Shown here in pieces: positions 22,441 through 34,874 of a stretch of 64,000 bases of DNA. This DNA comes from Antitrichia curtipendula (Eukaryota; Streptophyta; Bryopsida; Hypnales; Leucodontaceae), in contig OX579641.1 in NCBI GenBank assembly GCA_951230915.1, forward strand, positions 19,880,254 through 19,944,253, written 5' to 3'. The notes under the pieces were generated by a model. That model did no database searches. It had not been told where the DNA came from and saw nothing but the letters and a program-made list of their open reading frames with translations. The position numbers were made by a program, and so were the translations under genes. Position 1 is the first letter of the stretch, and each line of letters opens with the position of its first letter.

Positions 22441-23026
22441 AACTGACAATTCCATTTGCTATAACAGTGGGGGAATAGGATCAGAAAATTCTCATGCTCA
22501 AAATAGTTTGCACTCTTAAACGTTTCTCAAGTTTTTTCAAACCGATATTCTAAAGCTTTAAAATCCTAAGATAATTGATTGATAGGAGGGTCCAATTGGT
22601 GTATCTGCTGATGCTGCACTCAAGAACGTCAAGCACTCATTCTGGTAGGTAGAAGCTTACATGTAGATTGAAGGCCTGTACTCGTAGTGGAGATTCGTAA
22701 AGCTCCAACTTCGAGTCTGAGAGGCCCGGCCACACAGGGCGTGCAAACTAGCTGACAGTCCCATTTGCTAGGATCAGAAAATTCTCAAGCTCAAAATAGT
22801 TTGAACCCTCAAATTACCTCAAGTTTTTCAAACAGATATTCTAAAGCTTTATAATTCTAAAGGTGATTGACTGATAGAAGGGCTCAATACGGCAGCATTG
22901 GAAAATCTGCATATGCTGCACCTAAGAACGACGAACACTTATTCTGATAGAAGCTTACAATGTATATTGAAGGCCGTCATTTACAGTGGAGGTTCATAGA
23001 GCTCCCACTTCGAGTTTGAGAGTGAA
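22441..23026 (-). repeat. Tandem duplication of the PFP-beta 3' end
   Basis: Two units of about 280-300 bp lie head to tail: 22441-22735 and 22746-23026. Shared blocks include 'GGATCAGAAAATTCTCA', 'CTCAAAATAGTTTG', 'GATATTCTAAAGCTTTA' and 'ATTGAAGGCC'. The gene-proximal unit contains the last roughly ten codons and stop of PFP-beta. The distal unit carries the matching stretch with the stop changed (TATGA to TACGA) and is not functional as a gene end. Confidence 0.8.
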
Positions 23027-24694
23027 GCAAGTATCATCCGCATTGGGTCCATCAAACTGAATCGGCCCAGGGCTGAGATAACTATCGTCCACAGCCCATG
23101 AATCTCGCAGACTAGCAAATTTCTTGAACGGAGCTCCATCAAGCTCCACCATCGCCTTCTTAATCACAGGCTTGTCCTTCCCTTTCCTGCGCTCCACATC
23201 CATGAGCTCCGTGAGAGCAGTGCCTCCCACCACCCACTCCGTAGGTGGCGCTGTCAAGTTACCCACCGAAGCAATCAATCCCGTTTGTCCACAATGAAGA
23301 AGCGCACTCGCCGCCATGCCCAGCGCATAACAGTACGCGGCATCAAAATTAGTAGGCAATCCACAACGACCTTCATAGCCAAAGAAGTGCGCTTGCCCCT
23401 TGAAATGCCCCTTGAACGTCTCCTCGTGGTGACGAGACCCGAGCTCCGCCTCCACCATGGAAATCAGCATCTTCTCGGTTTCAATTCTCGCCACTTGCAC
23501 GTTCCCATGGGGGTCACGCTCCAACAGAAGCTCCTCCTGAATGGAAGCCGGCAAAGAATTAAAAAGAGCACGGCAAGGGGGTTTGAGCTTGGATTTCCAC
23601 TGGCCGTGGGGATCACACCCTTGGCCAGCCAGAAGATCATTCAACTCAGCGATGAGGTTCTGAATCTCGGGGATGAAGTCGATCAAGCCTTCGGGAATCA
23701 AGATCACACCGAAGTGTTTCCCCATGTGAGCGCGTTTGCAAACCACATCTGCAATCATGTTCGTCACTTGGCGAAGCGTCTTCTTCTGGGCGTGAACCTC
23801 CTCTCCAATAATGGCTACATTCGGGTGCGTCTGGAATGCACACTCCAGAGTAATGTGAGACGCCGCCCGTCCCATGAGCCTCACGAAATGGTAATACTTT
23901 CCTGTGGATCTGGCATCCACCATGATGTTGCCGATCATTTCTGAGTAAAGCTTGCACGCCGTGTCGAAGCCAAAGCTGATAGGCACTTCCTTCGACTTCA
24001 AGTCCCCGTCGATGGTCTTCGGGCAACCCAGCACTCTTGTTTTCAGCTTATTCACCCTGAAATGCTCCGCTAGCAGGGCAGCGTTCGTGTTGGAGTCGTC
24101 ACCCCCAATCACCACTAAGCCATCTAAGTCAAGGGAGGTCACTGTATCCTCTGCTTGCTTGAACTGCGCTGGAGTCTCGATCTTGTCACGTCCACTACAA
24201 ATGATGTCGAACCCGCCCTGGTTTCGAAAGGGATACAAAAGCTGGCTCGTGATTTCCACCCACTTGTTGCGCATGATGCCTGCTGGCCCTCCTTTGAAGC
24301 CGTAGAGCAAACTCCCGGGGGCGTGGATTTGGAGGTAATCAAACATCCCAGCTATGACGTTGTGACCACCTGGAGCCTGCCCTCCTGATAACACCACCCC
24401 GACTCTCAGCTTCCGATCCTCGTTGTAGGAGGGACCAGTACATGGCACGAGCTGTACTGATGGTTGCCCGAATAGACTTGGAAAGAGCTTCGCTATGTCC
24501 TCGGGGTGGCCGGCTGCTGAAGAAGCTGGGCCGTGGCTGAGCTTGAAATGGCCGTGGAAGACTTTGGGGAGGGGAGGGATGTGATCCAGTCGGAAGGCTT
24601 GCACGGGGCTGTAGACTGATACGTCTCGGGTGCCGACTCTGATCGACGACTTGCGGTCTTCCTGATGGAGACCATGAGGATTCATCACCGTCAT
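22994..24694 (-). CDS. PFP-BETA: PPi-fructose-6-phosphate 1-phosphotransferase, beta subunit
   Basis: Cytosolic PFP interconverts fructose 6-phosphate and fructose 1,6-bisphosphate using pyrophosphate; the beta subunit carries the active site and pairs with a regulatory alpha subunit. From the first ATG (24694-24692) the frame gives 566 residues, about the length of known plant beta subunits. The open frame extends 11 codons upstream but without an ATG. Visible motifs are SGGQAPGGHN (about 103-112, phosphate binding), GGDDSN (about 197-202) and PKTIDGDLK (about 225-233), then MGRAASH and LIPEG. GGDD, with the second Asp blocking ATP, marks PPi dependence; the intact TIDGD separates beta from alpha. 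The coding region has no intron, unlike the multi-exon flowering-plant genes I know. A strong 3' splice site (TTTGCCTTCAG) just before the ATG suggests a 5'-UTR intron. No frame damage is seen. Confidence 0.93.
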   Translation of the reverse strand: MTVMNPHGLHQEDRKSSIRVGTRDVSVYSPVQAFRLDHIPPLPKVFHGHFKLSHGPASSAAGHPEDIAKLFPSLFGQPSVQLVPCTGPSYNEDRKLRVGVVLSGGQAPGGHNVIAGMFDYLQIHAPGSLLYGFKGGPAGIMRNKWVEITSQLLYPFRNQGGFDIICSGRDKIETPAQFKQAEDTVTSLDLDGLVVIGGDDSNTNAALLAEHFRVNKLKTRVLGCPKTIDGDLKSKEVPISFGFDTACKLYSEMIGNIMVDARSTGKYYHFVRLMGRAASHITLECAFQTHPNVAIIGEEVHAQKKTLRQVTNMIADVVCKRAHMGKHFGVILIPEGLIDFIPEIQNLIAELNDLLAGQGCDPHGQWKSKLKPPCRALFNSLPASIQEELLLERDPHGNVQVARIETEKMLISMVEAELGSRHHEETFKGHFKGQAHFFGYEGRCGLPTNFDAAYCYALGMAASALLHCGQTGLIASVGNLTAPPTEWVVGGTALTELMDVERRKGKDKPVIKKAMVELDGAPFKKFASLRDSWAVDDSYLSPGPIQFDGPNADDTCFTLKLEVGAL

Positions 24695-26110
24695 TGCTGA
24701 AGGCAAAGAAACAAACTTCAAATCCAAGCAAGTCGACGTCTGAGTCTTTGTTGAGGCTGGGATTTGCGCACTAGCAGTACATCACCTGGTATTGATTATC
24801 TGCACAGAGTCTAGGAAAAATGGATTCTTGACTAGATGGTGAAAAGAACAGCGAAGATGATCAATAAAATTGCTGTCGCACAGTTTTGGAATTTGACGCT
24901 ATGACGATCCTCACCTCAGTAATGCACAAATCCTGGAGAACCCAGCGTCATGAGACAGACAGGTTTAGATTCTCAGAACACTAGCTACGGAATGGTAGTG
25001 ATGCACTAATGCGCCATAACTTCCAGATTCAGCTTCACGTTTTAGGTTAACGTAAGTTGAAGCGTACGAGGTACTTAATCGAAGTAAGGAGATAAAAGGA
25101 CTGATTCGAGACGATGGGGACTGGGGTTCATTGTGTAGACATCACATCGTATGGTTATGTGGACATTCCTGTTCCCTAACTTTCGATCTTAGCTTCAAGA
25201 GTCGCCATTCACTACTGCAAATAGCTTTCCCAAAACCCAGATTCTCTAGTTAGCCCTCTCACGAGCATCGGAAGACGAACTATGAAAATTGTGACAGACA
25301 CGAGCTTAGGACATAAAGCAGCACTGCAAAGCGGTGAAGGGAAAGCATGGCAGGAATGAGCTCGACCACCGTCAATCCAATTCCATGAGATGTTAAACCA
25401 GAAGCTTGACAAATTCGTTTGAATTTGCATCACGCTCTGCAAACAAATGGACCGCTAAGTGGGCAGCATCAAAATCAAGCCAAACAGCCCTCAGCTCACA
25501 GATTACTCGTAGCTTGGATGGAATCACGAAGAATCGTGCAACGCGAATCTTACCTCTCATGGACGGATCGGCCGCTACCGCGCTCGACCAATCAGCCACT
25601 CCTGAGATTTAATCACCTAAAATTGCTTCGCGCACCTGGAGCAATTTCCTGAAAACATGAAGAGCAATGAATCAAAAGATCATACACTCCTTCGAATTGA
25701 TCGCTTGCAAACTCCTTGAACCCTAATTCCCATCTCTGTACTAAATTGAATAGAGCTCACCGGAGCAATTTCCTAAAAGGCATGAAGAGCACTGGATCGA
25801 TAGAGAGTGCACTATCAAGAGACGGACCTTAGATCGTCTCTCGCTTCCTTGAATGCACAAAAATGCTGCTTCATCAGGGAGGCAATTGCAAAGGAAACAC
25901 AAGACATTGAGCTCCTTCAGTGATTTCGTTGGCGAAGGGAAAAATAAATAAAAAAAGGTAAAGGTACTGGATACTTTGGCATCAGTGGACATGCTTGGAG
26001 ATGATGCTTGCGTTGAGGCTGTCTCGGCCACTGGCTCTGGTGACGTAGCCCAAGTGAAGAACCAATTTTTAGGCCTGGCAGAAGCCCAAACTGCCACTTT
26101 TTGCTACTGT
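24695..26110 (-). promoter_or_regulatory. Upstream region / 5' leader of PFP-beta
   Basis: Less AT-rich than the surrounding intergenic DNA. It holds two imperfect direct repeats about 125 bp apart (25635-25680 and 25758-25802; shared 'GAGCAATTTCCT' and 'CATGAAGAGCA'). Short overlapping frames on both strands are not conserved-looking. It probably contains the transcription start and a 5'-UTR intron whose acceptor abuts the PFP-beta ATG. Function is inferred from position only. Confidence 0.45.
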
Positions 26111-27039
26111 GCCTAGCTACTATTATTAGACTGGTCAAATTTTCATATTTTCTTGATGATGGTGATTGAAGAGGCTCCAACGCACCAAAGAACACGCCAT
26201 TTGGATAACGTATGCAAAAGTTATGAAGGGCCAAAGTGTTTTTTGGTAGAGGTTCTGAAATCGTTTCTTCCAAATAGGTACATATTGATTTTGGGAGATA
26301 TACCCAAAGTGATGATGGTGATTTTTGGATGAATTCTGCATTTGGAGGTGCCCACTATGCGGGACTATCCACACTATTTCTCAAAGGACAAGGGCCAACA
26401 CTAAGGTAGGGGAACCACTATAGACCTCCAACGTTCATTGTCTTTGCTGCAAGACTCTCTATCACCTTTAACTATTTGTCTCAATGTGTGGTCACTAGAA
26501 GAAACCCGTATTTTTGGGCTAATGTTAGCTAGAGACATGCATGTTTTATGAAACATCAAGCTGTTAGAGGATGGATGGCCCCAAAAGGCATATCTTTGTG
26601 GATGTTGCACAGGACATTGAAAGATTATTGTAGAAATAAGTTGATGCTATCGTTAATGTCAATGTTTTATTTAACATGAACACAAACATACAGATATTTT
26701 TTTGGACATCTGAAAAAACATAATACTGCCATGTCAGCAAGCAAATAGGTTCCAATTGTAGATTAGTATATGAAAGTTATTGTGGACTAAGGTAAATTGC
26801 TAACCAAATGTGAAAAACACAAGGTTAAGGCAACGACTTTGCATGCTTCGCAAAAAAAAGGAAGTGGATGGATGTACACTGTGGATAAAACAAGAAGCTT
26901 TTTATACAAATGGGGTGGTAGGATGTAAAAACCAACCAAGGTGGGATATGTAAATTAGGATTAATAGAAGCTACACCTCTCATAGGTAAGTCAAAGACAA
27001 GAATTTTTTTCAAAGATAGAAAATTAGATTAGCTTTATG
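26111..27039. other. Intergenic, no gene seen
   Basis: AT-rich; only short chance ORFs and no recognised element. Confidence 0.55.
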
Positions 27040-27500
27040 GGAATATATATATTTTTTTCAATCAGTGCCCAAGAGCAAAAGTTATGCCAACCTAAGTCCA
27101 AAAAGCAGCTCGAGGGCAATCCAAAAAAAATCACAATTTTTTTTTTTTTTCAATTTTTAATTTTTTTCTCAAATATTAAATTTTTGTCTATTGTTTAAAT
27201 CTTTTAATCATTCTATTTGGACTAATGATGAAAAACTTATGGACACACTTGTTTTTTGGGCAATCTAAGCATTTTCATGAATAAAACTTGTTTTCTTCAA
27301 TGCAAATATCTTGCAATCTATGCTGATTATCAAAGTTTTTGTAATTTCTTCCATGCATTCTTATATTAGTCTAGTAAATGATTAGGTGGTTAGATATGAA
27401 ACATAAATACATAAATACATAAATATAAATTTTTTTTCTCTTTGCAATAGAAACGGAAGTTTTGAGTGGTCTTTTATGGAAAAAAGGCCTTGGAACTTTA
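27040..27500 (-). mobile_element. Truncated TTAA-type element
   Basis: The right end reads ACTTTAAGGGTTAA and the interior ('TTATGGACACACTTG', 'TTTTTTGGGCAATCTAAGCA', 'AATATCTTGCAATC') matches the 580-bp TTAA subfamily in the inverted orientation. A left terminus with CCCCTAAAG/TTAA could not be found, so the copy is 5'-truncated or decayed. Confidence 0.55.
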
Positions 27501-29313
27501 AGGGTTAAGCAAATTTCGAACAGATGGTAAAGAGTATGAGGTGGTGGAAGATAGGAAATATGGGGATTTTAAATTTTTCAGAAATTTATTCCCAAATTTG
27601 AAGTTACAATAAATTTCAGGAGCCAAAAAATATTGTCGACCTATGGTCAATGTCTAAAGTATTGTAGTTTTGATCATTGAAGAACTACTTTCCTGCTATT
27701 ACTTCCTGCTTTCTTGCTCACTACTTTTTGACACGTGTCCTAACCATATTAGTCCTAACAATAAAATGAACAAACAAAATACATTTCAAGCTTGAGTTCT
27801 AACCTTAGGTTGGAAATAGTGCACCTTACATGTTGGGCATTGGGCGTAGTTGACAACTGGTGCTTCTTCCTTATACCTTCTTACAAATTTTTTTCTTGTA
27901 ATTTAGAGGACTACATGCCATGCTACAATACTATTGCTTTTTGAGTCTCTAATTCAAACTCACTTACTATTATGGTAGAATCACCCATTCCTGACCAAGA
28001 TCTACATCGAATCTATATGATGCAACCATTTCCAACCAAGGCTGGAACAGATTTCCAACCAAAGCTTAGAATGTGTTTTTTCTCACCTTTTCAAGGTTGG
28101 AACTAATAAAGTCATGACACATATCCCAATATAATGAGCAAGAAAGTAGGAGGTAATGAACAAAAAAGTTAGTCCTGAATGATTGGAATTAGAATACATT
28201 GAGTATGAATCCAAATCAACTTTTAGCTTCCAAAATCTATAGTAATTTCAATTCAAGGCATAAAATTAGCCAAAAAATTACAATCTCCATAGTTTCTATC
28301 TTCCTACATGGCGAAAAATTTACGTTGCCTTAAACTGCTCCAAAACATGTGTGGAATCGCGTAAGTAGTCAACTATAGATGGTTCTATCATACTTAGCTG
28401 GTTCTATTTTGTATAAAATTTGTGAATTTGGTGTCTTCATTTCTATGGTACTGAAAGAACCAATTGGAAATTTCATTCTAGGGTTCTATGTAAATTTCCC
28501 GGTATGATGTAAATTGATATCAACTTCCAAAGAAACAAGAGAGTTGGAATTGTCATGTTCTCTAAATTTTTCTAAATTTGATGTCATGTTATTTAAAGAC
28601 CAAGCAATTGCTTTAATGGATATTTTTGAAAAATTCAAATGCCTTATGAGCTTCCACATCAAAATTGATTCAATAAGTTTTCAACCTCTATTAATTACTT
28701 TGATGTTACAGTTTCAATGTGTGATTGAATTAATACAAGCAAATACATTTATCAATTCCTTCAAATTAGAAGTGCTAATTTTATACATTATCAAGGACAA
28801 TTGAAATAGTGTTGATAAAAAATGGATTGAAATTGTCTTAAGATGTTGTGAATTAAAAAAGCATTAAGTCAAGATGTGTTGACTCAATGGAATTTTCAAG
28901 ACCATCTAAATTTTGATTAAGTACCAATTCAATCAATTATTGATACGGCACTGAAATTCAATGTTTGAGAATTTGAGATTTTGGTAAATATTTGCATTTT
29001 GGCCCACAATTGAATGTTGCATTTTGCAATGATGAAGTACTTGGAGGATTCGATACATATTTGTCATTCATATTTGTCTTGGAGACCACCGGTGCATGAG
29101 TGCAATTCTAATTAAGCTTGAGATCAAATGCTTGTTCTCTCAAAGTAGAAGGCCCAAGCTCTAGCATTAGATTTTGATGGGGCCTAAGAAGTGTGGAGGT
29201 CGTAGGAGCTAGGGATCCTGTAGAAAAGGTGGAGGTAGGTAGGGTAGGAGTCTAAGGCAATAAGGCAATTAGATTTGGACTATTTTGTATCACAGGGAAG
29301 ACATGGCAACAAT
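27501..29313. other. Intergenic, no gene seen
   Basis: AT-rich. A 96-codon frame at 28514-28804 (plus) has no recognisable domain and no codon-use contrast with its surroundings. It is not called. Confidence 0.5.
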
Positions 29314-29578
29314 GCTAGCATGTGAGCCTAGAAATGTAAGCCTATGAGCCTTGAGTCAAAAAGTAAGTAGGTACTTTACAACTATTGAAGGTGTTTATAA
29401 CATACATGCTTATAATATAAGTAGCTTGTAACCATGGAAGGTGCCTACAACATAATACATATAATATAGGCACCTATAATATAAATATTCTATAACTATG
29501 GAAGGAACTTATAATATACGTATCTATAACATAGGAGCCTAGGCCCATGGGTTCAAGATCCTAGACTCACATGGTAGC
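29314..29578. mobile_element. TIR element with TATAATATAGG core, copy 2
   Basis: The left end GCTAGCATGTGAGCCTAG matches the inverse of the right end CTAGACTCACATGGTAGC in 16 of 18 positions. The inside is a minisatellite of roughly 60-bp units ('TATAACTATGGAAGG', 'CTTATAATATA'). It is related to 2894-3138. Short, non-coding, superfamily unknown. Confidence 0.65.
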
Positions 29579-30616
29579 AATTGTGGAGGACGTGGTCCTT
29601 CAAACCCAATTCAATGCAAATTCAACATTTCAAGGCCTAAAATTCTGGACAAATGAAGATTTATATGCAATAGAGTTGGAGGTCCATAATTAGTTCTCTA
29701 TCTTATAGATCCTTGTTAGATGATAGTGATGAAGTGAATTAGTAACCAACATAGGAACTTCTACATTTTGAATATAGGACCATTACCAAAAATGATTGTT
29801 TTAATGAAATGAATAGAGATTGTTTTAGATGTATACACCCTTAACATTTTAGTTGACTATAAGATGTACTCTACTTTAGTTCTAGGAGGATCTATTGACT
29901 CTTTTGGAATGTTTGGATAATACACTTCAATTTTTGAAATTTGTATTTAGTTTGTCAAAAAATTATAATTTCACTTACCATCATGTTTATTAATGTTTGT
30001 CTATATGTAGAATTTTCTTGAAACAAACCTTCCCATGGGAGCACGACAATCATTCTATCTAAAAAAGTGATCTATTTTGAACACTTACCAACTTTTTTAG
30101 TAGTATGCATATGGTTTGGTTAACAAAAGATATTCTCTACAAAATTGTCATATTTTTTATATTATTTTTAAAAACTTTGAAGATAAAATAGATATTCTTT
30201 CTCATTAATTTTACAATTAGATTTATTAAATAAAATTTAGATTTTTTATTATAAATTCTTACATGGATTTTCTTAAAACAAAAAACATCTTAATTCTATT
30301 TTACTTTTAGATGTTCCAATGTTTTAGAGTCTTTTGGAGCTAAGCTCCAAACACCTCATGAAAATTTGAAATTGTCTTGAATTGAAACATTAGAGTATTC
30401 ACTTCAAAGTACAATTGAACACATTTACAATTTTTTTTCAAGGAAAAAAATCTTGTTTATGTAGTTATTTATTTCTATAACAGTTGAAAAAAAAGAATCT
30501 TAATTAATCTTCAACTTGCTTCTAAAAATTAGTTAATTTTTTTAATTTGCATTACCCAATGTTATTGTAGAAAACTTGTAGTTAGCTTGCCTTCAATGTA
30601 GTTGTAACTTCAATAC
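29579..30616. other. Intergenic, no gene seen
   Basis: Very AT-rich; no ORF of note and no recognised element. Confidence 0.6.
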
Positions 30617-30619
30617 TAA

Positions 30620-30745
30620 GGGTTGCTTCACACTATGGCTGACCAAGTTGAGAGGCCGTGGATTGAGTGGCCAAACTTTTAGTGTGAGTCCAATAAAATG
30701 GGCAATAAATGATAGGATTTTGAGCCTTTGGCCAGTGTGAGCCCC
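30620..30745. mobile_element. Short Tourist-like MITE (126 bp)
   Basis: The left end GGGTTGCTTCACACTATGGC resembles the inverse of the right end (GGGGCTCACACTGGCC). TAA lies at 30617-30619 and 30746-30748. The terminal motif 'TAGTGTGAAGC' recurs at 34490-34580, 38530-38620 and 46640-46735, so related ends are dispersed in the window. Confidence 0.6.
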
Positions 30746-30879
30746 TAATTTATCACTTGGGACTCACAGTCTTTTTTTTTCATTTATAGTAAATTAAACT
30801 AACAAAATCATACGAAAAAACCAAAAAAGAGTGTAGAACAAGAATAGGTATGCCACATATCAATATAGCATTTGGTCTA

Positions 30880-33800
30880 TAATAGAGTATTTTCCCTAGA
30901 ATAACCCCAAATCCCACTTGTACATAGGTTAGATCCACGGAATTAGTGGGAATTGCTAGATATAAGGGTTCTTACCCAAAATAGCCTAAATCCACGTGGT
31001 ACGCGATTGTAGTAGCTAAATTGGTCTAAGGGAAGTCCATGGAGGTTCGTAAACAGATTTCTGAAGATAGATTTCAGTTCCCCATTCTAGCGACGAATAG
31101 TAGAACCCCCAATTGTTAGCATGCAGGCGTCACTCCCTCAACACGGGCCAGCACTGGAATCTATGGCTACCGAATTGTGATCTTCGTTCAGAAACATGTC
31201 AAGGGGTCAGAAGCGAAACCCATTTGCCAAGATTCCCCTGCATGTGAAAGATTCTTTGACTGCCGATAAATACAAGGAACCAAGGTTTTGCCCTCCCCTG
31301 ACAAATGTGCCAAACGCGCCCTAACAAGTTTCAAGACATTCTGATAGCGGGAGGAACCCAAACTGGCAAGATTCCTCCAAAATTGCAACGTGGAGGAATT
31401 TGCGTGAAGTTGACCGGCGTCTCGGGGGCACACGAAGTCGAAACAAAGTCAATATGGGATCTTTTTCCACTCCCTTGAGCATTCCGTTCGATCCTGTGTA
31501 GTTACTTTTGTCATAGGAGTCAACCGCCAAGAGTTAGATTTTTACCACGTAATTAAACAAAAGATTAGTCTAAGTGGCAGTGAACTTTTAGCACCGGAAT
31601 AAGGGGTAGGTGGACCTTTGGACTAAAAATGGCCTTCTGGAGCCATTGGCACTGTACCTTTTCAATTTGGAGCTAATCTCCAAAAGTTAGAGTATTGGTC
31701 CAACATAGATGGTAGATAGTCAAAAATTAGGGATTTGGATGAAAATCTTGGAGGATAAGGATGAAAATCTGAATCGATAAGGTTACTAGTAGGAACTAAA
31801 GGAGGGGAGTGGGCCCTTGAAAACCTATATAAGGGCCCCACTTTCCTCTCTAAAAAAACACCCCCCTTCATTTGGTTGAGGGTCCGTTGGGTCCAATTCA
31901 ATTGGCACTCTTGGCGTGTTAGCCAAGAAACTTGTAACGGTATTTTTGGAGTCTTTTTTGTTGAGTTTTGTTGTTGTCCTTGCTTGGTGGTTGTGGCTAG
32001 TGGGATTAGCCAAACCGGTTGATGATTGCGGAGACTTGGGTAGCTACATGTTTGCTTGGTCATTGTGCTTGAGCTTGCTTGGGTCCCACCTTTGAGGGAT
32101 AGCTCTTTTACCCCATTGTGATGATATTTTGGTGTTCCTTCTTGAGGTCCTTGGTTGCTATCAGAGAGTTGTACTAACCCTAGTGGCAACCCCCACCGTA
32201 CCTTGGCAATGCCACTTTGGGGGTCCCCTAGTGCTTGAGAGAAGAGAACAATCAGTCCTCGGGTCATGGTCAGTTGGATTGACCAGACTCATTGTTAGTC
32301 ATCACAGTTAGGCCGAGGGAGCCTTAACTCCCCTCACGGTGAAGCTCTGGCCGAGGGACTAGGAACTTGGTCCACGTAGCCCCTACAACGGCGAAGCCCT
32401 GTTCCATGTTATAGAAAAGTTTGGCATACTTTACGGAGAACACCGCGGATGGCAAAGCCTTGATCCTAGATATAGAAAAGTTTAGGGTGTTTTATAGAGA
32501 ACAACATGGACGGCGAAGCTTTGAACCTAGAAAAGTTTGGTGTGTTTTACAAAGCTTCCAAGGACGGTTTTGTGTTAGTTTTCAAATATCCACAAGTGTA
32601 TATCTTAGTTAGTTTCCAAATATCCAAGCCCTTGTGGCTTAGCCCCAAACACTCACATTTAGCATCCATCCCCCGCTTGGATTATCTTGGTGCTACAAAA
32701 ACATCCTACCCAAACCTACCTCACCCTGTCACGAGTCCAATTTTTACTTAAGTTGGAAGGTTCTCTTGAGGAAACCCAAGAAAAACTCAGCACCAACACC
32801 AATATCGACCCAGTACCGGCCGCCAACACCAATATCAGCAAGCCAGCACCGGCACTAGCTAGGGGTTCGGGGGCCAGGGGAGTCGGGAGCCAGGGAGTTT
32901 GGGGGCCCAGGGAGTCATGAGCCACGGAGTTTGGGGAGCGGCCAGGGGATTTGGGAGAGTTGGGAAGCTAGAGGAGAATGGGAAAGCCAACCAAGAGGAA
33001 CGCATACATAGAAGTAGGTTAGAGGGGGGAGAGTAGAGTAGGAACAAACTAAATTAGGAAGTAGAAGTAGGTAACGACACGACCCAGGAAATAACTATAG
33101 GTTCTACACTCAGGGTCCAACTTGCAAAACACATACACCGCTCCTCCTCAGGTACGTCCAAGACAATGAGGGAAGGTTAGAGGGGAAGAATAGAAATAAG
33201 AGAAGGAAGAAGAGAGATGATCAATAGTAACCTAGGAGTAGGATTAGCACCATCTATGACAAAAATCTAGGAAATCCATTAGGGACCATCGAAGTAGAGA
33301 TTAGAATGACATAAAGTAAAAATACGTAAGAAGATAGGAAGTACTATCAATCCTCTCGGAATACGAGGTGATAAGTTATAAGATCACCATCAAAATATGG
33401 TTGGAATAGTGCCAAGGTATAAGAAAGGGAGGAAACCAAGGAGAAGAGAGAGTACACTAGGGAAAGAAGGGGCCAGGGAGGCCCCCAAATTGTGAATTGA
33501 AGGCCCTTACAAAGGAATCCAAAGGCGTAATTGAACACTCCATAACTAGGGGGGATCCCAGGATGGGGGGCTTAGGGGCACAACCCCACCCGGCTCGTAG
33601 AGGATGGGTTGAGGTATGACATTAATTCCTTTATTTCTCGTTTTTTCGCGTTTCAATTAGCAAGAGAGGATTAGGGCCGAGAGCTAGGGTCACCAAGACC
33701 AAAAGTCAGGTCAAGTTTGAGCATAGAACCATATAGTACATGTCTAAAGGTTTCCGAAAACATAAAATACGTTGAAATCGGAGCAGTAACAAAGAAGATA

Positions 33801-34480
33801 GGATTGGATGAAGGTCAGACCCGAAATGGGATGAAAAGTTAGAAAGAGTGACTAATCAAGGGGGGACTCAAGTAGGTGGTAGTAGTAGGAACTTGGAACC
33901 TCAGAAGACCCTTAGAAGTAAATTCTAAATTTTCAAATTGATAGAAATTAGCGGATGAAGTTCAGAGTATCGCCTAGCGGCCAAACTTCATCCATAGCTA
34001 GCTCCTTATAGGGAAGTCCGAATCCAAAACTTAGGGTTCCAAATATAATAGAATAGGCACTATAAGGTCAAAATAGAGCATTTCTCCAATAGCAAGTAGC
34101 ACAAACTAACTCAGTCCCACATAGATAGGAATAGAAACCACACTAGAGTTGGCCACGTAGACTGAGGTCCAAATTACGTGTAGAATCCCTCGAGAAAGAT
34201 TTAGACCAACCCTAGTTGAGTGAAGGATGTCCAACCTAGGCTGGTAATTAAGACTGTAGAATTTCCAATCCGGATCGTCGTAGTGTTCGCAGTCACCAAG
34301 GACGATTAGTATTCCCATAATTCCTCTGGCCAAGTTACGACATGTAGGGTATTTAGCAAAAGATCCATTGCTTGGAAGGCACAATGGACCGACGTTAGGC
34401 ACCCCGTAGGATAGAGATTAAAAGCTCCCCTAGAATCTGGCTGTGCTCATGTATTTACCAAGGGTGGATAAATAAACACT
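30880..34480 (+). repeat. Compositionally distinct repeat-like block, possible LTR-element remnant
   Basis: This 3.6-kb stretch is clearly GC-richer than its flanks yet has no convincing coding region. A TATA box (CTATATAAGG, about 31824) precedes a sequence that reads like a transcript leader. Minisatellites follow: about 60-bp units at 32388-32565 ('AGAAAAGTTTGG', 'GGCGAAGC') and GGGAGCCAGGGAGTTT-type units at 32865-32960. A 201-codon open frame at 31662-32267 (minus) runs antisense to this and lacks a domain. The pattern would fit a non-autonomous LTR element or decayed retroelement, but no terminal repeats, primer site or RT motifs were found. Confidence 0.35.
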
Positions 34481-34874
34481 CACAGCCGGCTATAGTGTAA
34501 AGCCTCCAAAGGCCAAGTCCAAAGTTCAAGCCCTAGGCAATGAACCCCCACAACCTCTCAACTTGGACAGCTATAGTGTGAAGCTTCTAAAATCCAAGCT
34601 CAAAGTCCAAACCTATACCATTTGTTTGGCTTTTATCCACCTTTTTTCATATGAATAATCCATCCAATTTCTGAAATTTTCCTTTAACCTTCTTTAACCA
34701 TTGATTCTAGAAAGGAACGCATTCTTGTTCTATTTTCAATTTTTATGGTCATAAAGTATGTCTTTGTGGGCATTTTGGCATTGCAAAAACTTGCAATTAT
34801 TGAATAAAATGCCCAAATGATGATGATGGTAGTTTTTATTACCCAAGGACACAGGGTGAATTTTAGAAGAAACA

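Noticed and set aside
24695..24727. Upstream extension of PFP-beta by 11 codons starting at TTG
   Set aside because: No ATG in this stretch; it looks like a polypyrimidine tract and splice acceptor. The ATG at 24694 gives the usual family length.
31662..32267. 201-codon minus-strand ORF
   Set aside because: Antisense to a likely transcript leader, no domain, overlaps simple repeats; probably a chance ORF in GC-shifted DNA.
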